Assembly (NCBI GenBank): GCA_022822125.1
Contig: JAJECF010000194.1
Span: forward strand, 1-44,049
DNA: 44,049 bases
Source of the DNA: Alphaproteobacteria bacterium
GTDB lineage: Bacteria > Pseudomonadota > Alphaproteobacteria > Bin95
Direction of reading: 5' to 3'
Shown here: piece after piece, positions 1 to 9,080 of the stretch
Numbering within the stretch: the first letter of the stretch is position 1
Layout: each line of letters opens with the position of its first letter
Made by a program: the position numbers and the translations under genes
Notes under the pieces: generated by a model
What the model was told of the DNA's origin: nothing
What the model saw: only the letters and a program-made list of their open reading frames with translations
Databases searched by the model: none

Positions 1-184
1 GGCGGAACACGCCTGCGGCGACACCTGGCGCAACATCCGCGACGATCTCAAGCAGATAAAACTGGTGCAATTGTCGGGGCCGAACGGCGCCCTGTGGCAG
101 GTCACCGAACCCCGCCCGAACGCATCCAAGCGCCTGAAATCACTTGAAATCCCGCCTCCGCCCACCATCCTGAAGCTCACCTGA
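1..184 (+). CDS. Transposase, C-terminal end only (IS1634/IS4-like)
   Basis: An open frame enters from the left edge and ends at TGA 182-184, giving the last 60 residues of a protein. The tail has a tryptophan/valine/threonine/glutamate/proline stretch (WQVTEPRP) followed by a short helix and a proline-rich end (IPPPPTIL), a pattern I associate with the C-terminus of IS1634-family DDE transposases. The catalytic residues lie outside the window, so activity cannot be judged. It would cut and paste the insertion sequence. The next gene starts in the same frame 12 nt downstream and is broken, which fits an insertion that damaged the neighbourhood. The family call is from memory of the tail pattern only; another DDE family is possible. 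Confidence 0.45.
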   Translation, partial: AEHACGDTWRNIRDDLKQIKLVQLSGPNGALWQVTEPRPNASKRLKSLEIPPPPTILKLT

Positions 185-196
185 GCGCCTAGTGAC

Positions 197-1025
197 ATGG
201 CCCTTGGCGGCCCTGCCCGCAAGAGACTGATATGCCTCAAGAAATCAGAAAACTGTATCTATGAGGTGTCAAACTTGAGCTTCGGGCCACGAAGTTGTAC
301 AGGGTTGGGGCTACGTTGTCGCTGGCTACTTCCTTGTAGAAGAGTCGTTTAAGGCGCTTCTATACGTGCGTGGAGAGGAAAGAGTTCCCACAAAACACTC
401 GCTATCTACCCTGTTCAACTTGCTAAATTGTGATGACAGGACTTTTCTTCGGGAATACTACTCTGACTACAAAGCAACCGTAGGCGGGCCAAGAAGTGCG
501 TTTCCGTTTAGTTCACTGGACGCTTTCCTCGAGAATCTTGATGGTGATCAGAACAAGCGTGGCAACGATCATGTTGGCTCGTTCGACTGGCGGTACTTCC
601 TAATCGAGGAGCGGAAAAGCCAGAAGATGCCGCTGGTTAGCATAGATTATCTACATGAGATCGTGTTCGGGTGCATTCGAATTATCAAATATGCAACCAA
701 TGGAAAGCATGAACCATCTCGATACACGCATTCCTGGCGGATGCGATGGCATCGAACGAGAAAATACCACCACTGGCTGACTGTAAGAATGAATTCTGAA
801 GGGTGGGATGATCATAGCGACAGATTGGAAATCCTTTGGGGTCCAGACTATCTGGGTCGCTGTGATCTTTTCCTTTTCAAGGGTAAAGGCATGAATGAAT
901 ATTTTTCGGAGATTCCAGCCGATTTTGAGCTACCGGTTGTCGACAAAAGGGAGGAAATCGAAGCCTTCGATGTTGAGCAGGGCTATCGGAGCATTGGCGT
1001 CCTTAGGAGTTCTCATTCCTGTTAA
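197..1025 (+). pseudogene. Frameshifted hypothetical gene (unknown family)
   Basis: The intact part is an open frame from 279 to 1025; the first usable start inside it is GTG 366. The 29 codons upstream of that GTG still read like protein (GWGYVVAGYFLVEESFKALL), so GTG 366 is unlikely to be the true start. A second frame beginning at ATG 197 runs through about 295 and would join this one after a one-base shift between roughly 287 and 297. The simplest reading is a single gene with one frameshift, next to a transposase end. The product would be about 275 residues, soluble, with many Trp/Tyr/Arg residues. The N-terminal helix pair ending in an E-E-S-F-K-A motif recalls HEPN or AbiV-type helices, but that is weak. 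I do not recognise the family. Confidence 0.45.
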
Positions 1026-1054
1026 ATTTTTGGCAGTCAGCTCTATGCCAATGA

Positions 1055-1477
1055 ATGTGTTTGAGGATACTCGCTGTCGAAGAAAGAACGCCATTTAGGG
1101 AATCAGAAAGATTGGTTCATGGTGGGCAAGCAAGTTTCTACAATGCGCGAGTGCAGAAATACTACTACTGGATGGTCGCCGGTATTGTGGGCTTCCTTTA
1201 TGCGCAAGGAGTCATCGTGATGTGGCCGGAATGGTCCGCCTGGACGTGGTGGGGGCTGGCGACGCTGATGCTGCCCCTGTTCGCAGTGCCGACACTTTAC
1301 GACAAGTGGCAGGCTCGCGAGAAGGGTGCTGCATGGCTCGCCATGACAAAGGAAGTCAGAGAGTGGGCGACCAACCTCAAATGGGCGATGAAATTCACAC
1401 TGGTCATTGCGCTTCTCTTTGTTCTCCTGTCGGCTATGGCCTCGCTTTTGAGAATCATTCGCGGGCTGTTCCCGTAA
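1055..1477 (+). CDS. Hypothetical small membrane protein
   Basis: The 140-residue product has three hydrophobic stretches: about residues 40-57, 63-81 and 113-136. A charged segment (DKWQAREKGAAWL) separates the second from the third, so an inner-membrane protein is likely. The first 39 residues are polar and less convincing as coding sequence. An internal ATG at 1174, just before the first hydrophobic stretch, is an alternative start. No catalytic motif or known domain is visible. It follows the frameshifted gene by 29 nt in the same direction and could once have been its partner. Base composition is less GC-biased than in the housekeeping genes to the right, as expected of an accessory zone. 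Confidence 0.45.
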   Translation: MCLRILAVEERTPFRESERLVHGGQASFYNARVQKYYYWMVAGIVGFLYAQGVIVMWPEWSAWTWWGLATLMLPLFAVPTLYDKWQAREKGAAWLAMTKEVREWATNLKWAMKFTLVIALLFVLLSAMASLLRIIRGLFP

Positions 1478-1912
1478 GGCGCTAGTGTTAAAGCTTCACG
1501 CGCAGATACTACATACCCCGGTCGCCTTTGATCAGGAACGGCAGGTAATCGCCTGACGTGTCCCTGCCTCATCGATTACCACAGTCCAGCACACCCGGAC
1601 ACGGGGATACCGCTAAAGGCGTACATTCGCTGAATGCGGAGCGCGGCGGCGGGCGGTAAATCTGAGCCGGGAGCGGCGAGGTGGACGTGGTAAAGCTCGT
1701 GGTAAAAATCAACTTGCGGGGGCAACACCCCAATAACCGCAAGGACTGTAGGCCGATTTTCTAATCCCACTCCCGCGTCAACGATCGCACGGCAGGACGA
1801 AACTTTCGCAACGACAGAAGCGGGCAGCAGCGCGCAACTGTTCACCCTAAACCGCTTCCGGAATGCTTACGTTAGTTTCCGGTGAGAATAAAACAACCAT
1901 TGAAACAGTTAC
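1478..1912. other. Gene-poor stretch, 435 bp
   Basis: I see no convincing gene, tRNA or terminator here. A minus-strand open frame at 1576-1845 lacks a plausible ribosome site and resembles nothing. This is where the rest of the toxin gene that begins at 1960 should lie, but no PIN-domain residues are recognisable in any minus-strand frame. Confidence 0.4.
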
Positions 1913-1960
1913 TTACGGGAACACAAAACGCAATACTTCATTTGTGTCAATTGCGCGCAT
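1913..1960 (-). pseudogene. vapC toxin remnant, first 15 codons
   Basis: On the minus strand an ATG at 1960 overlaps the end of the antitoxin gene by 14 nt, the usual toxin-antitoxin layout. It reads MRAIDTNEVLRFVFP and then stops at TAA 1915-1913. The start matches the N-terminus of PIN-domain VapC ribonucleases, where the first catalytic Asp sits in an IDTN motif at residues 4-7. Nothing recognisable continues downstream, so the toxin is a truncated remnant while the antitoxin remains intact. Confidence 0.55.
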
Positions 1961-2222
1961 GCCGGCGCTTCGCCTCGACCAATACTCCAGCCTTCATTTC
2001 CGCCACCGTCTTCGCGGCGCCGCTGAATGCGAGGCACCCGAAAACGTCCTTGTTCCGAGTCCTGGCGAACACCGGCAGGGGTTTCAGCAGCACGCCTTCA
2101 GGGGCGTGCTCCACAATCAGTTTCTTGCCCGCTCCCCAACTCAATGCTCTGCGAATTGCCTTGGGCAGGATGATCTGACCTTTAGTCGAAACGGTAGTCA
2201 TGAGTTTCTCAGGCGCAGGCAT
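1947..2222 (-). CDS. AbrB/MazE-type antitoxin (orphan)
   Basis: The 91-residue product has a swapped-hairpin AbrB DNA-binding domain at residues 8-50, with the signature TVSTKGQIILPKAIR near the start and a GxKLIVE strand after it. The C-terminal 35 residues would neutralise a cognate toxin by wrapping into its active site, and are followed by a 14-nt overlap with a vapC remnant. The start at 2222 has a GGAG ribosome site 8 nt upstream; ATG 2201 is an alternative that begins exactly at the conserved domain. Such antitoxins repress their own promoter. With the toxin gone it is an orphan that could still act as a repressor or protect against a related toxin elsewhere. Confidence 0.75.
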   Translation of the reverse strand: MPAPEKLMTTVSTKGQIILPKAIRRALSWGAGKKLIVEHAPEGVLLKPLPVFARTRNKDVFGCLAFSGAAKTVAEMKAGVLVEAKRRHARN

Positions 2223-2283
2223 CGTGATTTCTCCGGGGAGTTACTGGTAAGACCATTGTAAGACAATTCTCTTGTGCAGTCAG

Positions 2284-2311
2284 CAGGCTCCGCAACACAG
2301 GCTCCGCAACA
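2284..2311. repeat. 14-bp perfect tandem repeat, two units
   Basis: CAGGCTCCGCAACA occurs twice head to tail in the spacer upstream of the orphan antitoxin gene. It could be a slippage product or a pair of protein-binding sites; nothing in the sequence decides. Confidence 0.6.
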
Positions 2312-2448
2312 TGTCTGTCGACCCAGTGTTCCGCTGATCACACCAGGCAACACATTCACCGACGGACCGGCGACTATTGCCGCGCTCATCCAATTGCGTG
2401 ACGAGCTCTGCATCTGTGCGGACTTGCCGACGCGGAGTTGATTGCGCG

Positions 2449-3288
2449 CTAGCGGGATTTCTCCGTTTCCTCTGAAAGCACGCAGACCTCGCAGTCGCCG
2501 CCCAGGTCCATGTTGCCCTGGCCGGCGACCAGGGCGCCCACGGCGCTCAAGTTGCCGGGGTTGGGTTTGGGGAAGGCGGCGTCGCTGTGGCGCACGCCCA
2601 GCGCCAGCAGCGCTTCGGTGGTCTTGTAGCCGGTTCGCATGGACTCGAAGACCGGCACGTTCACCGCGGCCGCGATTTCCGGGCCGAGGGGGGCCATGCA
2701 GGTGCAGCCGAGCATGATGGTGTCGGCGCCGTCTTCGGTCACTGCCACGTGGATGGCGTCGATGATTCGTTCTTTCAGCGATTCGTTGCGGTCCTTGAGA
2801 CCGGCGGTTGTAGCGGCGGCCTGTTCGACTCCTTCAACCTCGCGGTCGGTCTGCACATTGCGCACCGACGCGCAGCGATCCTCCATGCCGCAGCTGCTCA
2901 GGCGCTCCTGCTGAATGAAGTTCAGTTTCGGCGGCCAGATGGTGACGATGGAGAAACGCCGGCCGGTGTTCACGCACATGGCCATGGTGGCCTCGCCGGC
3001 GCCCACCACCACCATGCCGGTGGCCGACTTGATCTCGTCGATGCCGTAATCCCCCACGGTGTTGATGAATACGGCGTCGAATCCGGCCTTTTCCGCTTCA
3101 AGCGCGCAGTCGAGATAGGCCAGCGCCGTGAGGCCGCGGTCGTACGGCGTCATGGGGAAGGTGCGAAGGCGCGGCTCGATCAGTTCCGGCGCGAAGCCTT
3201 CGGCCGCGATCTCCCGGATGGGCGCAGGTGGAATATTGGATCCGGTTGGGGCCGCGCCCGTTCCGATAATGCCGATTCGCCAGGTCAT
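2449..3288 (-). CDS. Asp/Glu/hydantoin racemase-family protein
   Basis: The 279-residue product begins with a Rossmann-like strand and turn (RIGIIGTGAAPTGSN). It has the two-lobed layout of the Asp/Glu racemase superfamily. The second catalytic cysteine region is clear (GCTCMAPL, Cys195 and Cys197). The first lobe has INTVGD, with Thr77 where racemases carry a catalytic Cys. Single-cysteine members of the superfamily include arylmalonate decarboxylase, so racemisation should not be assumed and the substrate is unknown. The start ATG 3288 overlaps the purD stop by 4 nt (ATGA), so it is translationally coupled to purD; longer upstream in-frame starts would run into purD. It is the last gene of the leftward fis-purH-purD run. 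Confidence 0.7.
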   Translation of the reverse strand: MTWRIGIIGTGAAPTGSNIPPAPIREIAAEGFAPELIEPRLRTFPMTPYDRGLTALAYLDCALEAEKAGFDAVFINTVGDYGIDEIKSATGMVVVGAGEATMAMCVNTGRRFSIVTIWPPKLNFIQQERLSSCGMEDRCASVRNVQTDREVEGVEQAAATTAGLKDRNESLKERIIDAIHVAVTEDGADTIMLGCTCMAPLGPEIAAAVNVPVFESMRTGYKTTEALLALGVRHSDAAFPKPNPGNLSAVGALVAGQGNMDLGGDCEVCVLSEETEKSR

Positions 3289-4583
3289 GACCCCTTCCTC
3301 CTCATAAGGCGCGACAGCGCGCGGTGGCCGATGTCGGAGCGGTGGAACGCGCCTTCGAAGGCAATGTTCGCGACCGCGCCATAGGCCTTTTCGCGCGCTT
3401 CGGGCAGGGACTCGCCCAGCGCGGTAACGCAGAGTACCCGGCCCCCGGCAGTCACGACCTCCCCGTCCTTTACGTCCGTGCCGGCATGAAAGACTTTCGC
3501 GGAAGAGCTGTCCGCATCGTCCAGTCCGGATATCGGGTGGCCCTTGGCGTAGCTTCCGGGGTAGCCGCCCGAGGCCATGACCACGCCCAGCGCGCTTCGA
3601 CGGTCCCAGCTCAGGGTAATCCGGTCGAGCCGCCCGGCGCGAGCCGCCTCCATCAGGTCCAGCAGATCGGTGCGCAGCCGCATCATCAGCGGCTGGCATT
3701 CCGGGTCGCCGAAGCGGCAATTGAATTCCAGCACTTGCGGGGCGCCGTCGGGTGAAATCATCAGCCCCGCATACAGCACCCCGGTAAACGGAGCGCCGTT
3801 TTCCCGCATCACGCGCACCACCGGCCGCATGACCTCGTTCATCACCCTGGCCTCCACCTCGGCAGTGAGCACCGGCGCCGGCGAGCAGGCGCCCATGCCG
3901 CCGGTATTGGGGCCCCGGTCGCCGTCGTCGCGGGCCTTGTGATCCTGCGAGGAAGCCAGCGGAAGCACATGATCGCCGTCCACCAGGGCGATAAAGCTGG
4001 CTTCCTCGCCCTCAAGAAAGTCCTCCACCAGAACCCGCCGGCCGGCTTCGCCGAACGACCGGCTTTCCAGCATGTCATGCAGCGCGGTCGCCGCTTGCTC
4101 GCGGGTCTCGGCAACGACCACGCCCTTGCCGGCGGCCAGCCCATCGGCCTTGATCACCATGGGCGCGGACCGCTCACGGACATGCTGCAACGCGGCCTGA
4201 AGTTCGGTGAATTCCCGGTAGGCGGCGGTGGGCGCGCCGGCGGCATCCAGCATCTGCTTGGCGAACATCTTGGAGCCTTCCAGCTTCGCGGCGGCGGCCG
4301 TGGGGCCGAAGCAGGGCACCCCGGCCCTCTCCATCTGATCCACCAGGCCCGCCACCAGCGGCGCCTCCGGTCCGGGCACTACGAGTTCGATTTCCTCGGT
4401 GGCGGCGAACGCAACCAGGCGGATATTCTCATCCGCCGCCAGCGGCACATTGCGCACCCCGGGTTCCCGGGCGGTGCCGGCATTGCCGGGCGCCACCAGC
4501 ACTTCGCTTACCCGTGGAGACTGCGCCAGTTTCCAGGCCAGCGCGTGCTCGCGGCCGCCGCTGCCGGTAATCAGAACCCTCAT
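3285..4583 (-). CDS. purD: Phosphoribosylamine-glycine ligase (GAR synthetase)
   Basis: PurD joins phosphoribosylamine and glycine using ATP, the second step of de novo purine synthesis, in the cytosol. The 432-residue product has the N-terminal motif VLITGSGGREHALAWKL, the GPEAPLVAGL loop, an ATP-grasp domain in the middle and the metal-binding EFNCRFGDPECQPL motif near residue 290. Length is normal for bacteria. The start ATG 4583 overlaps the purH stop by 4 nt and the stop overlaps the racemase-family gene by 4 nt, so the three genes are one transcription unit with coupled translation. The purH-purD order is standard. Confidence 0.95.
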   Translation of the reverse strand: MRVLITGSGGREHALAWKLAQSPRVSEVLVAPGNAGTAREPGVRNVPLAADENIRLVAFAATEEIELVVPGPEAPLVAGLVDQMERAGVPCFGPTAAAAKLEGSKMFAKQMLDAAGAPTAAYREFTELQAALQHVRERSAPMVIKADGLAAGKGVVVAETREQAATALHDMLESRSFGEAGRRVLVEDFLEGEEASFIALVDGDHVLPLASSQDHKARDDGDRGPNTGGMGACSPAPVLTAEVEARVMNEVMRPVVRVMRENGAPFTGVLYAGLMISPDGAPQVLEFNCRFGDPECQPLMMRLRTDLLDLMEAARAGRLDRITLSWDRRSALGVVMASGGYPGSYAKGHPISGLDDADSSSAKVFHAGTDVKDGEVVTAGGRVLCVTALGESLPEAREKAYGAVANIAFEGAFHRSDIGHRALSRLMRRKGS

Positions 4584-6115
4584 CCGTGCCGGAAGTGGCG
4601 CACGCCGGTAAACAGCATGGCCACATCGTGCGCGTCGGCCGCGGCGATCACTTCCTTGTCGCGAATGGAGCCGCCCGGTTGAATGACCACGCTGATCCCT
4701 TCGGCGGCCGCTGCCTCGAGACCGTCGGCAAACGGCAAGAAGCCGTCGGAGGCCATCGCCGCCCCCTTCAGGCTGAAGCCCGAGTCCGCCGCCCGCCAGG
4801 CGGCGATGCGGGCGCTCATGACACGGCTGGTCTGCCCGCCGCCGATTCCAAGCGTCTGGCCCCCGGATGCGTACACCACCGCATTGGAAGCCACGAAGCG
4901 CGCCACCTTCCAGGCGAACAGCGCATCGGCCTGTTCGCGCGCCGTGGGCGGGCGCTTGCTCACCACCTCGCATCCGTCCTGCGCGTCGCTATCCGGCGTT
5001 TGCGCCAGAACCGAGGACTGCAGCACCTTTAGATTCGGCAGCGCGGCGGAGGAAGACGGCCCGGCGGCGGCCTCGATAACGCGCAATTTCGGGCGGGCCG
5101 CCAGTACTTCCAATGCCGCCGGCGATACCTCGGGCGCGATGAGCACTTCGGCAAACTGCTTCACCACGCCACCCGCCGCCTCTTCGCCGAGCGGGCAGTT
5201 GAACGCGATCACGCCGCCGAAGGCCGACTCGGCATCGGCCGCGAACGCGCGGGCGTAGGCCCCGGCGGCGTTTTCCCCGGTGGCCACGCCGCAGGGCGTG
5301 GCGTGCTTGACGATGACGCAGGAAGGCTGCGGCAGCGCGCCGGCGCATTGGCGCGCAAGCTCGACATCGGCCAGATTGTTGTACGACAACGGCGCGCCGC
5401 TCACGAGCCGCATGCCCGCCGCCGCCGGGGATCCGCCCGGAGCGTACAAAGCCGCCTGCTGATGCGGATTTTCCCCATAGCGAAGATCCGCCTGCTTGAC
5501 CAGTTCCACCACGATGCGCTCCGGAAGGGCGGTCTCCCCGCCTTCGCCGGAAAGCCACCCGCAGATCATTCGATCGTATCGCGCCGTGTGATCGAAAGCC
5601 TTCACCGCCAGCCGCCGGCGCGCGCCCTCGCCCAGCTCGCCGTGCGACTCGATTTCCGCGGCCACGGCGCCGTAGTCGCACGGATCCACCACCACGCCCA
5701 CGCGTTCGTGGTTCTTGGCGGCCGCGCGGATCATGGCCGGCCCGCCCACATCGATCTGCTCAATAACCTCGGCCCGCGCGGCGCTTGCGCGCGCGGCGGC
5801 TTCGGCGAACGGGTACAGATTGATCACCGCCAGCGAGATCGGATGAATACCGTGTGTTGCGATATCGTCGGCGTCCTGATCGGGGCGGCACAACAGGGCC
5901 CCGTGAATGGCCGGATGCAGGGTCTTCACACGCCCGCCCAGCATCTCGGGAGAGCCGGTTACGGTGGCGACTTCCTCCACCGCAAGACCGGCGCCGCGCA
6001 GCAGCTTGGCGGTGCCGCCGGAGGCCACCAGATCCCAGCCGGCATCGGCAAGTCGCGCGGCGAACTCGCCCGCGCCGGTCTTGTCCGAAACGCTGAAAAG
6101 CGCCCTGGGCCGCAT
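4580..6115 (-). CDS. purH: Bifunctional AICAR transformylase/IMP cyclohydrolase
   Basis: PurH carries out the last two steps of IMP synthesis: formyl transfer from 10-formyl-tetrahydrofolate to AICAR, then ring closure. The 511-residue product has the cyclohydrolase domain in about residues 1-145 (FSVSDKTG, GRVKTLHPAIHG, NLYPF, DVGGPAMIRAAAKNH) and the transformylase domain after it (LRYGENPHQQAALY, SYNNLADVELA, the catalytic Lys-His of VKHATPCG, and ESAFGGVIAFN). Every hallmark motif is present. It lies 85 bp downstream of fis, in a spacer with three short direct repeats, and is coupled to purD by a 4-nt overlap. Confidence 0.96.
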   Translation of the reverse strand: MRPRALFSVSDKTGAGEFAARLADAGWDLVASGGTAKLLRGAGLAVEEVATVTGSPEMLGGRVKTLHPAIHGALLCRPDQDADDIATHGIHPISLAVINLYPFAEAAARASAARAEVIEQIDVGGPAMIRAAAKNHERVGVVVDPCDYGAVAAEIESHGELGEGARRRLAVKAFDHTARYDRMICGWLSGEGGETALPERIVVELVKQADLRYGENPHQQAALYAPGGSPAAAGMRLVSGAPLSYNNLADVELARQCAGALPQPSCVIVKHATPCGVATGENAAGAYARAFAADAESAFGGVIAFNCPLGEEAAGGVVKQFAEVLIAPEVSPAALEVLAARPKLRVIEAAAGPSSSAALPNLKVLQSSVLAQTPDSDAQDGCEVVSKRPPTAREQADALFAWKVARFVASNAVVYASGGQTLGIGGGQTSRVMSARIAAWRAADSGFSLKGAAMASDGFLPFADGLEAAAAEGISVVIQPGGSIRDKEVIAAADAHDVAMLFTGVRHFRHG

Positions 6116-6121
6116 AGTGCT

Positions 6122-6204
6122 AACAGGCCCTAGCGTTTTCGCGCTTTACCGGACGGGAAAACAGGCCCGGCAGAGCGGCAGTGCATGGCGTGAACAGGCC
6201 CTAG
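6122..6204. repeat. Three direct copies of AACAGGCCC between fis and purH
   Basis: The 9-mer starts at 6122, 6160 and 6193. Two of the copies extend to the 12-mer AACAGGCCCTAG, and the last one includes the fis stop codon. On the transcribed strand they read GGGCCTGTT. The intervals are 38 and 33 bp. They could bind a regulator of purH or be duplication debris. Confidence 0.5.
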
Positions 6205-6500
6205 AGACTGTGGCGGCGCAGCTTGGTGCGTAGCGTGCCGCGGTCGATTCCAAGCATCCGGGCGGCCCGCGTCTGGTTCCCGCCGGCATGGTCCATCACG
6301 CTTTCCAGAAGGGCCGATTCGACCTCGGTGACTACCATGTCATACAAACCCACCGGGCGGTGGCCGTCGAGCGTGCGGCAATAATCCCGCACCGCCTCGC
6401 CGGTCAATTCGCGAAGCGTGCGCGAGCCGTTTGTATTGTCGGACTGCCCGGAAAGATGCGCGCCGCGACGCGCCGAATTCGCCCCCTGGCTGGCGGTCAA
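6201..6500 (-). CDS. fis: Nucleoid-associated regulator Fis
   Basis: Fis is a small dimeric protein that bends DNA and regulates rRNA promoters, recombination and growth-phase genes. The 99-residue product ends in the characteristic helix-turn-helix NQTRAARMLGIDRGTLRTKL. The dimerisation core is VVTEVESALLESVMDHAGG. The first 30 residues are low-complexity and poorly conserved, so the real start could be later. Fis directly before purH is a gammaproteobacterial arrangement; the usual upstream partner dusB is absent, and accC lies 80 bp upstream instead. It is likely co-transcribed with purH-purD. Confidence 0.92.
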   Translation of the reverse strand: MTASQGANSARRGAHLSGQSDNTNGSRTLRELTGEAVRDYCRTLDGHRPVGLYDMVVTEVESALLESVMDHAGGNQTRAARMLGIDRGTLRTKLRRHSL

Positions 6501-6580
6501 ACCAACTCCCCCTTTCGCGTTCGTTTATTCCCCTCGAAACCGCCCTGGAGAAGAGCGGGCGGAAACTATAGCACGGCATT

Positions 6581-7951
<1,371 letters not shown>

Positions 7952-8025
7952 GGCAGACTGCGGACTGCGCCTTGCTGCGACGCCCTACGCCCATTCCGAT
8001 GCAGCAATGCAAGCGCAGCGGCACG

Positions 8026-8478
8026 CTACGGCCGGATAACGAACAGGGCCTGGCCGTACTCCACCGGTTCGGCGTTCTCCACCAGTATCGCGGCCACAGT
8101 GCCGGCGTACTCGCTCTCGATATGGTTCATGGTTTTCATCGCTTCGATCACGCACAGCACATCGCCGGCGTTTACCGAATCGCCTTCCTTGACGAAGGGC
8201 GGCGAGGTGGGTGAAGGCGCCGCGTAGAAGGTGCCCACCATGGGCGAGGTCACCTGCTCCCCCTGCGGCGCTTCGGGCGCGCCGTCCTGCGGCTCGACCG
8301 GGACTTCGGCGGACGGCGCCGCGTCAGCTGCAACGGCAACGGCCGGCGCCGCGGCCGCAGGAGCGATCCGGCTGGCGCGGCTGATCCGAACCGACTGCTC
8401 GCCGTCGTTGACCTCGATCTCCGCCAGCTCCGACTCCTGCAGAAGCTGAATGAGCGTCTTGATTTTCCTAAGGTCCAT
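8026..8478 (-). CDS. accB: Biotin carboxyl carrier protein of acetyl-CoA carboxylase
   Basis: AccB carries biotin on a lysine and shuttles carboxyl groups between AccC and the carboxyltransferase. The 150-residue product has the N-terminal [21 protein letters not shown] segment (shortened here: residues 1-21), an Ala/Pro-rich linker at 38-72 and a biotinyl domain at 75-150 with the modified lysine at residue 115 in EAMKTMNHI. The usual motif is EAMKMMN, so the Thr is a minor variant. ATG 8478 matches the family start and lies inside the end of aroQ (11-nt overlap), so translation is probably coupled to aroQ. Confidence 0.95.
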   Translation of the reverse strand: MDLRKIKTLIQLLQESELAEIEVNDGEQSVRISRASRIAPAAAAPAVAVAADAAPSAEVPVEPQDGAPEAPQGEQVTSPMVGTFYAAPSPTSPPFVKEGDSVNAGDVLCVIEAMKTMNHIESEYAGTVAAILVENAEPVEYGQALFVIRP

Positions 8479-8923
8479 CTGAACTCCCGCCGCCCAGTTG
8501 TTCGGCAATAAACTGAAGCGCCAGCAGATACCCCTGCGCCCCCAGGCCGCTGATGCACCCTACGGCAATGTCGGTGAGCATGGAGGAGCGGCGAAACTCC
8601 TCGCGGGCATGCACATTCGAGAGATGCACCTCCACGAACGGCAGCGCCACCCCAAGCAGCGCGTCGCGCAGCGCAATGCTGGTGTGGCCGTAGGCGCCCG
8701 GATTGATGACGAGATACGCGGCGCCCGGCGCCTGCTGCTGCAGCCAGTCCACCATCCCGCCCTCGCTGTTGCTCTGGCGGCAGATGAGTTCGTGGCCCAG
8801 CCGCTTGGCTTCGTCCTCGCAGCGCCGCTCGATATCGGCAAGCGTGTCTCTGCCGTAAACCTCCGGCTCGCGCCGGCCCAGTAAATTCAGATTGGGCCCG
8901 TTAAGTAAGAGAATAGATGCCAT
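8468..8923 (-). CDS. aroQ: Type II 3-dehydroquinate dehydratase
   Basis: AroQ removes water from 3-dehydroquinate in the shikimate pathway. The 151-residue product has the type II hallmarks in order: [21 protein letters not shown] (catalytic Arg/Tyr region, residues 4-24), [29 protein letters not shown], and [14 protein letters not shown] with the catalytic His. Length is normal for the dodecameric enzyme. The first gene of the aroQ-accB-accC unit, it starts at ATG 8923 without an obvious ribosome site. The start codon overlaps the left arm of an 8-bp inverted repeat, which may control initiation or transcription. Confidence 0.95.
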   Translation of the reverse strand: MASILLLNGPNLNLLGRREPEVYGRDTLADIERRCEDEAKRLGHELICRQSNSEGGMVDWLQQQAPGAAYLVINPGAYGHTSIALRDALLGVALPFVEVHLSNVHAREEFRRSSMLTDIAVGCISGLGAQGYLLALQFIAEQLGGGSSDGP

Positions 8924-8959
8924 TTATCATCTATTAGACGAGGAAGAATGCATGATAAA
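8923..8959. promoter_or_regulatory. Inverted repeat over the aroQ start
   Basis: TTTATCAT at 8923-8930 is matched by ATGATAAA at 8952-8959 with a 21-nt spacer. The surrounding 40 bp is AT-rich compared with its neighbours, so this is the likely promoter/operator region for the leftward aroQ operon. No confident -35/-10 pair was found. Confidence 0.35.
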
Positions 8960-9080
8960 CGAAGATAGCGCAACACACAACAGCCGCTAAAGTTGAGCAA
9001 TCATGCCCGCCAGAACTGCCCAGGTCATTCACCGCCGTTATGCTTGGCTCTCGGCGTATTGAAGGGATAGTGGCGAGAAG

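Noticed and set aside
1576..1845. Minus-strand open frame as the missing VapC toxin
   Set aside because: No PIN acidic motifs and no link in frame to the truncated start at 1960.
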